A stretch of 47,363 bases of DNA from Xenococcus sp. PCC 7305 (GTDB taxonomy: Bacteria > Cyanobacteriota > Cyanobacteriia > Cyanobacteriales > Xenococcaceae), in NCBI RefSeq assembly GCF_000332055.1, contig NZ_ALVZ01000191.1, positions 1 to 47,363 on the forward strand. Direction: 5' to 3'. Position numbers and translations under genes: made by a program. Shown piece after piece: positions 35,282-42,576 of this stretch. The notes under the pieces were generated by a model. It was not told the origin of the DNA, searched no databases, and was given only the letters and a program-made list of their open reading frames with translations. Within the stretch, counting starts at the first letter, position 1. Every line of letters begins with the position of its first letter.

Positions 35282-36232
35282 TCAATAATGCAGTATTTCT
35301 AATTTTTGTTCGGAATTAAAACTATTAAAAACATCCAGATATTTTTTCATCTCGGCTTCTCGTTTGTTTTTTTCACAATCATGTTCTTCATCTTGCCAGC
35401 CAATAAAAATTTTCGAAGGACTATCAAATTGCAAAATTGCTTGTTTCATTAATATTAAAGCTTTGAGTGCGTCTCTTATTTTGGCTCTAGGATGATTAGG
35501 AAACATCGCTTTACTTTTTCTTGAAGGATAATAAGAATGAAAATTGAAATCTATTGGTACTTTATATTTTTGTGACATATTTAAGCCATATTCCACTGTT
35601 TTAATGGCTTCTGATATTGCTTCTTGGCCTATAATTTCAGGAGGCTGAAAGATTACGTTAAACTCTATTCCTATTCTGTCTTCGTAAGCACCTATGACCG
35701 TGAAAGCTTTTTCAATAGAATCCTTCGACATTAACTTTTTTAAATTAACCATTCTAATTTTTTCGTCTTGAGATTCAATCCCCAAAATAATTTTTATCTG
35801 TTGATCCTGACGTAAATTATTGACAATAATATCCAAGTTTTTATGCTTGATATAATTTTCCCGAGAATCCCAAGATACAATTTTACATTTCTCTAAAGAA
35901 GCTGCATATTGCGAAATACAAAATAGAGTATCTGGAGACATTTCTAGTTTATTTAAAGTAGAACCAGAATTATAAATAACTAAATGTACGATATCTGGTA
36001 AAACATCAGCATAATAATCCTTAAAAAAGACTAATCTCTCTCGATTCAGTTCATGATTAAACTGAATTCCTTCTCCATTACCAATATCACAGTGGTTACA
36101 TTGATTTTGGTAAAAAGGGCATTGACCATCTTTACATTCGTTACCAAAAACAAGTGCAAGACGTCTACCATATCCATCAATAACAGAATTAAATAAGGTA
36201 GATTTTTCCGGAATAGCAAAACTAGTTTTCAT
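35282..36232 (-). CDS. Radical SAM-like protein (Elp3/RaSEA-type), function unknown
   Basis: A 316-residue protein whose N-terminal ~45 residues contain CPFYQNQCNHC: Cys, six residues, Cys, two residues, Cys. This spacing binds the 4Fe-4S cluster in the Elp3/YhcC-like branch of radical SAM enzymes, not the usual C-x3-C-x2-C. LVIYNSGSTLNKLEMSP supplies the SAM-binding GxxL-type loop, and IILGIESQDEKIRM is the ES(Q/D)D strand typical of the Elp3 branch. The C-terminal ~80 residues (IFIGWQDEEHDCEKNKREAE) have no SPASM cluster and no known domain. It lies 67 bases upstream of the exporter on the same strand and about 260 bases after the carbamoyltransferase. It probably generates a 5'-deoxyadenosyl radical to alter a small molecule or peptide, substrate unknown. 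Confidence 0.75.
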   Translation of the reverse strand: MKTSFAIPEKSTLFNSVIDGYGRRLALVFGNECKDGQCPFYQNQCNHCDIGNGEGIQFNHELNRERLVFFKDYYADVLPDIVHLVIYNSGSTLNKLEMSPDTLFCISQYAASLEKCKIVSWDSRENYIKHKNLDIIVNNLRQDQQIKIILGIESQDEKIRMVNLKKLMSKDSIEKAFTVIGAYEDRIGIEFNVIFQPPEIIGQEAISEAIKTVEYGLNMSQKYKVPIDFNFHSYYPSRKSKAMFPNHPRAKIRDALKALILMKQAILQFDSPSKIFIGWQDEEHDCEKNKREAEMKKYLDVFNSFNSEQKLEILHY

Positions 36233-36490
36233 CTATATTTCTAATTAATTTTTGAAAATATTTCAATCGATAATGTTTGAGATTATTTTGGTATAGAAAC
36301 CTTACTTCGAAGCTGAAAGAAACAATTTTATTATCACTTCAATACTTAGTAAATGCAAGGACTATGACGACTTATATCATTTTAGGAAATATCTAAGACA
36401 CATAAAATATCTTAAAGTTTTTTTAATAAAAAATTCTAAGAAATTATCTGTCTTAACTAAAAAATAAAAAGATATTAATCTGAGGAAATT
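36233..36490. other. Intergenic region between carbamoyltransferase and radical SAM genes
   Basis: 258 AT-rich bases with no open frame of note. The gap is long for an operon, so the radical SAM gene may have its own promoter. No clear terminator hairpin is visible. Confidence 0.4.
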
Positions 36491-38212
36491 TTATTTTGAC
36501 CAAGTATTGTCCACCAGGAAATTTCCAATGGCTAAATAATATAGATTGGCTTTTTTCATAGTATTTACCGCATCTTGTGGACTACAAACAATTGGTTCTA
36601 ATTTATTTAAGGAAGTATTGAGTAGAATTGGAACTTCCGTAATTTTTTCAAATTCTTTAATTAATTTATGATATTTAGGATTAGATGAGCTTTGTACAGT
36701 TTGAATTCTGCTAGTCCCGTCAACATGAGTAACAGCAGGAATAGTTTTTTGCTTATTTTTAAGAACATCATAAGCAATTAACATGAAATTAGAGGAAAGT
36801 TGTTTATTAGGGATTTTGAACCATTCATCCGCTTTCTCTGCTAGAACTGAAGGTGCAAAAGGTCTAAAGCCTTCTCTTTTTTTGACTTTCATGTTGATAA
36901 TATCTTTCATATAAGGATGTCTTGGATCTGCAAGTAAGGATCGATTCCCCAATGCTCTTGGTCCAATTTCAGACCGACCTTGAAACCAGCCAATAATATA
37001 TCCTTGGGCAATTAGCTTAGCTGTAACTTCTTCAATATTTTCATGATAAGAATATTTGAGATTATTATTATCAAGAACAGTTTCTATTTCTTCAGCTGTA
37101 TATTCCGGGCCCAGATAGGGATTATCCATAATGTAATTTTTAGAGTTGCCCAGAACTTGATTCCATAAAATATAAGCTGCTCCAATTGCCGTTCCTGCAT
37201 CATTGGCAGCAGGTTGAATATATATATTTTCAAAAGAACTATGTTCTTGCAAGATACCATTGACAACACAGTTTAAACTAACTCCCCCAGCAAGACAAAG
37301 ATTATTGCTTTTGGTCCGATGATGAAGATCTACAGCCAAGTCCAAAATGATTTCTTCCGTAATTTTTTGTAAGGATGCTGCAATATCTGTATGGCGCTCT
37401 TCTAGCTCTTGACCTGCTATTCGTCTTGGTCCAAACAATTCTTCTAAAGCACTAAAGTCATTAATTCTAAACTTTATAATGTCATTGTCTATGGAGAAGT
37501 TTCCTGATTTAGTATTAATAAATTCCTTAAATGAATTGTAGTAGTAACTATAATGCCCAAAAGAGGCAAGACCCATAACCTTGCAGGCATCATACTCACT
37601 AAAGCCCAGAAATTCTGACATTTTTTCCCATAAAAAGCCTAAGCTGTTGGGATAATCAATGCTATTTAATTTTGATAGTTTATTTCCTTTACCCTTGTAT
37701 AGTGTAGTAGATTCAAATTCTCCAATACCGTCTACTACAAGCACAGCAGCTTCTTCATAGGGCGAAACGAAATAGGCACTTGCGGCGTGACATAAATGAT
37801 GATCAAGCCATTTGAACTTTCTGCTGACATCTACCCCCGCAAAATTGCTAAGAATTTGAGTTACTTCTTGTAGTTTCCTATAGAATAACTCTTCCCCTGA
37901 TTCACTACCCCAATCTCCATCAATACAAGGTTCTTGTAGATCTTTATTTTTTGATAATCTCATTTCTGGGTTAAATGAATAACCGATAAGATCTATGTCT
38001 TGAAAACTAATTCCTGCTTTTTCTAAGCAAAGTTGTATTGATTTCAAAGGTAGTACATGAGGATTATCAACTTTTGCAGGTTTTGCATGTTTGACTCGAT
38101 TAAGCCTTTCTTCTTCAATTGCAATCACTAGTTGACCATTGTCAATTAAGCAAGCAGATGATTCATGATAAGCAGAATTAATCCCTAAAATATATCTATC
38201 AGAATTACTCAT
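36491..38212 (-). CDS. NodU/CmcH-family carbamoyltransferase
   Basis: A 573-residue O-carbamoyltransferase. Such enzymes make carbamoyl-AMP from carbamoyl phosphate and ATP in a TsaD-like N-terminal domain and pass the carbamoyl group to a hydroxyl of a sugar or other small acceptor. The protein begins YILGINSAYHESSACLIDNG, the usual GI-x-x-x-H-(D/E)-(S/A) start. WLDHHLCHAASAYFVSPYEE supplies the metal-binding histidines. VLVVDGIGEFESTTLY and NLCLAGGVSLNCVVNG bind the nucleotide, and WFQGRSEIGPRALGNRSLLADPRHP is the acceptor-side signature of the C-terminal YrdC-like domain. NodU, CmcH, TobZ and SxtI are the characterised family members. Next to it stand a radical SAM protein, an exporter and a 76-residue ORF, not a known pathway. 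Confidence 0.92.
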   Translation of the reverse strand: MSNSDRYILGINSAYHESSACLIDNGQLVIAIEEERLNRVKHAKPAKVDNPHVLPLKSIQLCLEKAGISFQDIDLIGYSFNPEMRLSKNKDLQEPCIDGDWGSESGEELFYRKLQEVTQILSNFAGVDVSRKFKWLDHHLCHAASAYFVSPYEEAAVLVVDGIGEFESTTLYKGKGNKLSKLNSIDYPNSLGFLWEKMSEFLGFSEYDACKVMGLASFGHYSYYYNSFKEFINTKSGNFSIDNDIIKFRINDFSALEELFGPRRIAGQELEERHTDIAASLQKITEEIILDLAVDLHHRTKSNNLCLAGGVSLNCVVNGILQEHSSFENIYIQPAANDAGTAIGAAYILWNQVLGNSKNYIMDNPYLGPEYTAEEIETVLDNNNLKYSYHENIEEVTAKLIAQGYIIGWFQGRSEIGPRALGNRSLLADPRHPYMKDIINMKVKKREGFRPFAPSVLAEKADEWFKIPNKQLSSNFMLIAYDVLKNKQKTIPAVTHVDGTSRIQTVQSSSNPKYHKLIKEFEKITEVPILLNTSLNKLEPIVCSPQDAVNTMKKANLYYLAIGNFLVDNTWSK

Positions 38213-38413
38213 GGCGACGATATCTTAATATATAAACTGAATAAAATACGATAAAATAGTCAACAATAAAGTTAATTTTATAGAGCTATCTACCAAAAAT
38301 GACTATTGTAAGTTTTCTTCAACTATTAACAACTATAATTGTAATTTTTGTGTATGTCTCCGGGATTATTACTTAAATCTATTTAATTTTTATAAAATGT
38401 TTTTTTATGAAAA

Positions 38414-38644
38414 CTATATTTTTTCAAGAGAATTCTTTACTAAAAATCCACAATAAATTTGATAATAATTAAAAGAACTCAAAAAAACAGGAGGGTGACT
38501 TTTATTAGGCTTTTCCTCAGGTATTTTTCCCGTAAGTATTGCATATCTTAAACGCTTATTATCTAAAATGATTAAGGGTTTATACTGTAACTCATGATTT
38601 TGCTTTGAAGCAAAATAATGTAATACCTTGAAAATACTTTTCAT
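38414..38644 (-). CDS. 76-residue protein, candidate small partner or precursor peptide
   Basis: A short gene with the best ribosome binding site of the island: AAAAGGAG followed after 4 bases by ATG (38644). The protein starts MKSIFKVLHYFASKQNHELQ and is basic, without a signal peptide or membrane span. The C-terminal ~30 residues are aromatic and hydroxyl-rich (KSHPPVFLSSFNYYQIYCGF) with one Cys, distinct from the charged N-terminal half (KPLIILDNKRLRYAIL). It is transcribed towards the carbamoyltransferase, about 200 bases before it. A leader-core peptide modified by the downstream enzymes would fit its place and shape. An ordinary small protein is equally possible, and no known precursor motif is present. 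Confidence 0.5.
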   Translation of the reverse strand: MKSIFKVLHYFASKQNHELQYKPLIILDNKRLRYAILTGKIPEEKPNKSHPPVFLSSFNYYQIYCGFLVKNSLEKI

Positions 38645-38709
38645 GAAGCTCCTTTTACTTTTCTGAGTTTTATATATCTACTAAGAAAACTTTCGTATTT
38701 TCGAAATCA

Positions 38710-39189
38710 GATAGTCCACCAAATGTAAGGATAGAGGTGATTTATTTTTCATACAGAAGCCATGTCAAAGTTGATTTGCCTAAGCTGCGGCGCCCAAAAG
38801 GTTGTTAAAAACGGTCGCATTCATAATGGCAAACAGAAACATAAATGTAGGACTTGTGGCCGCCAATTCGTCGAAGACCCCCAACAAAAGCGAATTGACC
38901 AAATCACAAAAGCTCTCATTGATAAGCTGTTGCTGGAGAAAATCACCCTTGCTCTGGCATTGCAAGGGTTTGCGATGTTTCTGAAGGCTAGCTGCAGGAT
39001 TACGTGAACGACAAGTATGAGGCAGTTCATCGCCAGGTAACTGTCTCTTCAAAAAAAGGCAAGTTAACGATTCAATGCGATGAAATGTGGTCGTTTGTCA
39101 ATGATAAATAAGAAAACAAACAGTGGATCTCGCTTGCACTTGATGTAGCAACTCGTGAGATTGTCGGTGTTCATATAGGTGAGCGCTGA
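38710..39189 (+). pseudogene. Decayed partial copy of the IS1-family element
   Basis: The left terminal repeat is kept as GATAGTCCACCAAATG with TGTAAGGAT next to it (38710-38733). The gene from 38762 begins MSKLICLSCGAQKVVKNG and matches the intact transposase at 30103-30819, but with a 2-base CT insertion (CTTGCTCTGGC), TAG for the Trp of SWLQ and TAA in NDK. After GVHIGER at about 39188 the alignment stops: the last 40% and the other terminal repeat are missing. The break lies 3-6 bases from the stop codon of the STAS gene. This copy is older than the one at 30096 and points the other way. Confidence 0.9.
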
Positions 39190-39192
39190 ATC

Positions 39193-39537
39193 TTATTTTA
39201 TTTCCAGCACTAAAGAAGGCATCAGCCTTTGTAGGTTTTTTAAAGATTTACTTTGCCAGGGATTATCACTAGCGCCCAAAACTAGTATTTGAACATTCTT
39301 CTTTTTGCGTACATTAATTACAAATTTTGACAGCATACTTATGCCGGAACTATTAAGAAATTTCAGTTCTCGAAGGTTTAAACTAATTTTCATGGGCTCT
39401 TTATCTAAAACTCCATTGAGAAAATCAAAAATTGCACTGTATTCATCCGCTCCACTTAAGCGTAATGCGCCTTGGAACGCAATCATTTCTTTGATTGAAT
39501 CATAAGTTATATGATAATTTTCTGCTTTAATTTCCAT
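39193..39537 (-). CDS. STAS-domain anti-anti-sigma-like protein
   Basis: A 114-residue protein of the slr1859 type. In a partner switch the unphosphorylated STAS protein binds the kinase or its target, and phosphorylation of one Ser releases it. The Ser lies in the stretch LKFLNSSGISMLSKFVINVR (near residue 68), the usual (D/N)-S-S-G-(I/L) site. The remainder is a mixed alpha/beta fold with ISLNLRELKFL before the site and VQILVLGASDNPWQSKSLKN after it. It is the last gene of a six-gene unit and follows the HATPase by 190 bases on the same strand. The decayed IS1 copy ends next to its stop, so any genes further downstream may have been cut off. Confidence 0.8.
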   Translation of the reverse strand: MEIKAENYHITYDSIKEMIAFQGALRLSGADEYSAIFDFLNGVLDKEPMKISLNLRELKFLNSSGISMLSKFVINVRKKKNVQILVLGASDNPWQSKSLKNLQRLMPSLVLEIK

Positions 39538-39724
39538 CGTTTTTGTCTTTAAATAATGTTAAAAAATATTTACTTTTTGATTAAGAAATATCTTATGGCT
39601 TTTTTCTCTTGAGTTGAGCGAACTTAGAATCCTACCCTATATGATAATTACCTTATAATTTCTAATCCTATTTACCTGAAACATGCTACAAAACAACAGA
39701 AGCACCAATCATTTCATAATTAAG

Positions 39725-40333
39725 TCACACTTGTAGTTGTACCATTGTTGTCACTCTACAATCTTGTTGTACTGATGAGCTGGTAGTCTCATTTTCAAAT
39801 TTCCAGCCTAACTTAGCATTATAATCATTAATCATAGTTAAAAAACCCAAGCCAGAATCTTCATTATTATCATCAATAGCATTTTTTTCCAATTTTTTGA
39901 GATATAGCTCACAAGGATCAGAGTCTATTATGTTGTTAATATAATTCTGGAAGTCTCTAACCATTGACGACTCAATATCATTAGCTAGTTTGAAAATAAT
40001 CTTATCTTGATTTAAATAAATTTGAATAGTAATGGGAGATGATTGATTATTTTTACTATATTTCATGGCGTTTTCTAATAACTCATTAGCAACATAACTA
40101 ACCGCATCTTGAAATTCTGCTTTTTTTTGCTTTTGCTCTTCTTGATCAGCGGAAAAGAAGGTACTAAGATAATCGGCCAAAAAATCGGCTGATAAGCAAT
40201 TGTTACGCCACCTTTTTTCTAGTGAAATAGAACTTGGAGAAAAACTTAATATTAAATATTCTTGACTTGAAGGCAAGTCCTCAATAAAGTTGCCCAATAC
40301 GTTACAATGGTTGACTTTTGCTGGATAATTCAT
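39725..40333 (-). CDS. Anti-sigma-like serine kinase (HATPase, slr1861 type)
   Basis: A 202-residue GHKL ATPase protein. The N box is VANELLENAMKYSKN (E-x-x-x-N-A), followed by the strand pair ITIQIYLNQDKIIFKLANDI. GLGFLTMINDYNAKLGWKFE near the C-terminus is characteristic of the slr1861/SpoIIAB-like partner-switch group rather than of histidine kinases. No His phospho-acceptor and no receiver occur. It would phosphorylate the STAS protein on Ser and bind it when not phosphorylated. Its ATG is 31 bases after the phosphatase stop, tight enough for coupled translation. Confidence 0.8.
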   Translation of the reverse strand: MNYPAKVNHCNVLGNFIEDLPSSQEYLILSFSPSSISLEKRWRNNCLSADFLADYLSTFFSADQEEQKQKKAEFQDAVSYVANELLENAMKYSKNNQSSPITIQIYLNQDKIIFKLANDIESSMVRDFQNYINNIIDSDPCELYLKKLEKNAIDDNNEDSGLGFLTMINDYNAKLGWKFENETTSSSVQQDCRVTTMVQLQV

Positions 40334-40363
40334 ATAAAAAATAAATTTTGTAATTTAGACTAA

Positions 40364-42142
40364 TTAAATTTGCTTTATTACTACTAAGGTAATATCATCG
40401 TAAATTTTCTGTTCACCTATATACATTAGTAAATCATCAATAACCATTTTCCTGATATTACTTGCTGATTTATGGTGGTTCTCCTTGATTAATTGGCAAA
40501 GCCGCTCCAAGCCATATTGCTGTCCTGAAGGATTTTCTGCTTCTGTAATTCCATCTGTATAAAGCACAATTGTATCTCCTAAATCTAATTTGATTTGGAC
40601 CTGAAACACAAATTGTTCAATAGTATCTACTAAACCAATAGGAAAGCCCAAATCCATTGTGTCGATACGCTGAATTTCCCCTTGAGATTTAATTAAAATA
40701 ATCTCTTCGTGCTGGCCACTTAAACTAACTACAGAGTTATGATAATCAACTAAACAAAGAGTTAGATTTCTGTCACAATTCATACGTTGTATATTTTTGT
40801 ATATCGTTCGGTTAAGAACTTCTAAAAATTTTTTAGGGTCTTTTTCATCGATTTCCACTAAAGTTCTTACTGCTGTCTGTACCATAAGCATTAAAACCCC
40901 ACTTTCTAGGCCATGTCCAGTGACATCTCCAATACCAATTTTTACCCGCCCATTGTCATGAAGAACATCATAGTAATCGCCCCCTACTTCATCGGCAGAT
41001 TCCATAAATCCAGATATTTCCAGATCATCAATTTGCCGAAGCTCTTTTTCCTTCGGCAATATCATTTGTTGCAATCTTTGCGTTACTTCTATCTCAGTAG
41101 TCAGGCGGTTATTTTCTGCCTTAAGAAGTTTATTCAGTGTTGTAATTTCTTGGTTGGCTTGTGCCAGTTGATTTAGAAATAATTCTTCTTGATCTCTGAG
41201 CTGTTTTTTCTCCAAACAGGCACTAATTCTTGCTTTCAATATGACAGCGTTAAAAGGTTTAGATAGATAATCTTCCGCCCCCATTTCAATACATTTAACA
41301 ACACTATCAATTTCATCTAAAGCAGATATCATAATCACAGGAATATAACTTAGTGAACTATTTTTAATCCATTGAAGAACTTCGTAACCGTCAATTCCTG
41401 GCATTAGTACATCAAGAAGTATTAAATCATATTTTTCTATCTGTATCATTGCCAAAGCTTGTTTTCCATTGGCAGCCCTGGCTACTTTATAACCTTGATT
41501 AATAATGTATCGAGATAATAAATCAAGGTTGGTTGCGTTATCATCGACTATTAAAATGGTGCTTCGATTTTTATTATCAATTGACTCTTTTTCTTGACTA
41601 AAATGAATACTATTAGAATTTGGTGAACTTTTTTCCGTGAGGGATGATAGATCTTTTTCTATGAGGGGTATGTTGTCAGTTGAAATAAATGAATCGTCAA
41701 CTTGAATTGCACTGTGTTTTTTAGCTGTACCAGTCATATCACTCGTCATCGCTATTAGGCTCTGAGAAGCTTGATTGATTTTTTGGATATCTGATACTAA
41801 ACTTTGGTTATTTGTAGTCTTTAAAATTTGTTGGCAATGGCTGATCACTGAATTTACGGGAATCTGTATCTGATTTTGGACCATTTGCTCAGTTAGCAAT
41901 TTTTCCAAATCTAACTGATGAATTTCTAAATTGCTATCGTTGAGTAGAGTGCTAACTAATGATGTCAATTTAAGTCCACATTCTCTGATGTGTTTTAACT
42001 CGTGAAAATCTTGACTATCATTTATCATTTCAAGATCTTCTAATAGCATTTCGCTATAACCAATAATTGCATTGATTGGAGTTCGTAGTTCATGACGTAA
42101 ATGAGATAGTGATAGGATTTTAGACTCCTTATTAGTTGACAT
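40364..42142 (-). CDS. Receiver-PP2C (SpoIIE/RsbU-like) phosphatase with HisKA-like N-terminus
   Basis: A 592-residue protein in three parts. Residues ~15-170: a HisKA-like helical hairpin with the H box [20 protein letters not shown], followed by a second, degenerate one (NSVISHCQQIL), but no ATPase domain. Residues ~195-320: a receiver domain (ILIVDDNATNLDLLSRY, phospho-Asp in LILLDVLMPGIDGYEVL, Lys in YLSKPFNAVI) and a coiled coil. Residues ~375-590: a PP2C of the SpoIIE class, with ESADEVGGDYYDVL, IGIGDVTGHGLESGVLML, VLYTDGITEAENPSG and YDDITLVVI carrying the metal-binding Asp residues. When the receiver is phosphorylated, the phosphatase should dephosphorylate the STAS protein. The TTG 18 bases upstream is an alternative start. 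Confidence 0.9.
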   Translation of the reverse strand: MSTNKESKILSLSHLRHELRTPINAIIGYSEMLLEDLEMINDSQDFHELKHIRECGLKLTSLVSTLLNDSNLEIHQLDLEKLLTEQMVQNQIQIPVNSVISHCQQILKTTNNQSLVSDIQKINQASQSLIAMTSDMTGTAKKHSAIQVDDSFISTDNIPLIEKDLSSLTEKSSPNSNSIHFSQEKESIDNKNRSTILIVDDNATNLDLLSRYIINQGYKVARAANGKQALAMIQIEKYDLILLDVLMPGIDGYEVLQWIKNSSLSYIPVIMISALDEIDSVVKCIEMGAEDYLSKPFNAVILKARISACLEKKQLRDQEELFLNQLAQANQEITTLNKLLKAENNRLTTEIEVTQRLQQMILPKEKELRQIDDLEISGFMESADEVGGDYYDVLHDNGRVKIGIGDVTGHGLESGVLMLMVQTAVRTLVEIDEKDPKKFLEVLNRTIYKNIQRMNCDRNLTLCLVDYHNSVVSLSGQHEEIILIKSQGEIQRIDTMDLGFPIGLVDTIEQFVFQVQIKLDLGDTIVLYTDGITEAENPSGQQYGLERLCQLIKENHHKSASNIRKMVIDDLLMYIGEQKIYDDITLVVIKQI

Positions 42143-42191
42143 ATTGCGGTACACTCTCAAGAGAAAATTTTTGTAGTGAAGTAATCAAAAC

Positions 42192-42557
42192 CTACAAAAA
42201 AGCCTTGATTTTTTCGAGAAGACGAGATAGGTCTATCGGTTTAGTGTCGTAATCATCACAACCGACTTCTAGCGCTTTTTCCCGATCACCAGCCATAGCA
42301 TGAGCTGTCAGCGCAATAGTTGGAATTAATCGCGTCTTGGAGTGAGATTTAATAATTTTTGTGGCTTCCCAGCCATCCATCACAGGTAAACTCATATCCA
42401 TTAAAATTAAATCTGGGATTTCTGATTGTGCCATTGAAACGCCTGTAGCACCATCAATAGCAATAATGACTTCATAGCCCCTTCTTTTCAATCTACGAGA
42501 CAGCATATCTCGATTCATTTCATTGTCTTCCACTAATAATATTTTTGGCATAATCAT
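42192..42557 (-). CDS. Single-domain response regulator
   Basis: A 121-residue CheY-like receiver without output domain. The acidic pair is in ILLVEDNEMNRDML, the phospho-Asp in LILMDMSLPVMDGWEATKII, the Thr in IALTAHAM and the Lys in DTKPIDLSRLL. The DNEMNRDMLSRRL start and MAGDREKALEVGCDDY middle are typical of receivers attached to or partnered with hybrid kinases. It lies 32 bases before the phosphatase start and 20 bases after the kinase stop, so the three are co-transcribed. It would shuttle phosphate or compete as a sink. An internal ATG (MPKILLVED) two codons in is an equal start choice. Confidence 0.93.
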   Translation of the reverse strand: MIMPKILLVEDNEMNRDMLSRRLKRRGYEVIIAIDGATGVSMAQSEIPDLILMDMSLPVMDGWEATKIIKSHSKTRLIPTIALTAHAMAGDREKALEVGCDDYDTKPIDLSRLLEKIKAFL

Positions 42558-42576
42558 ATTTAAGAATTAGATAAAT

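Noticed and set aside
30871-38710. Composite transposon bounded by the two IS1 copies
   Set aside because: The intact copy has an 8-base duplication at its own two ends, showing it moved alone; the other copy lacks one end, so no outer duplication can be shown.
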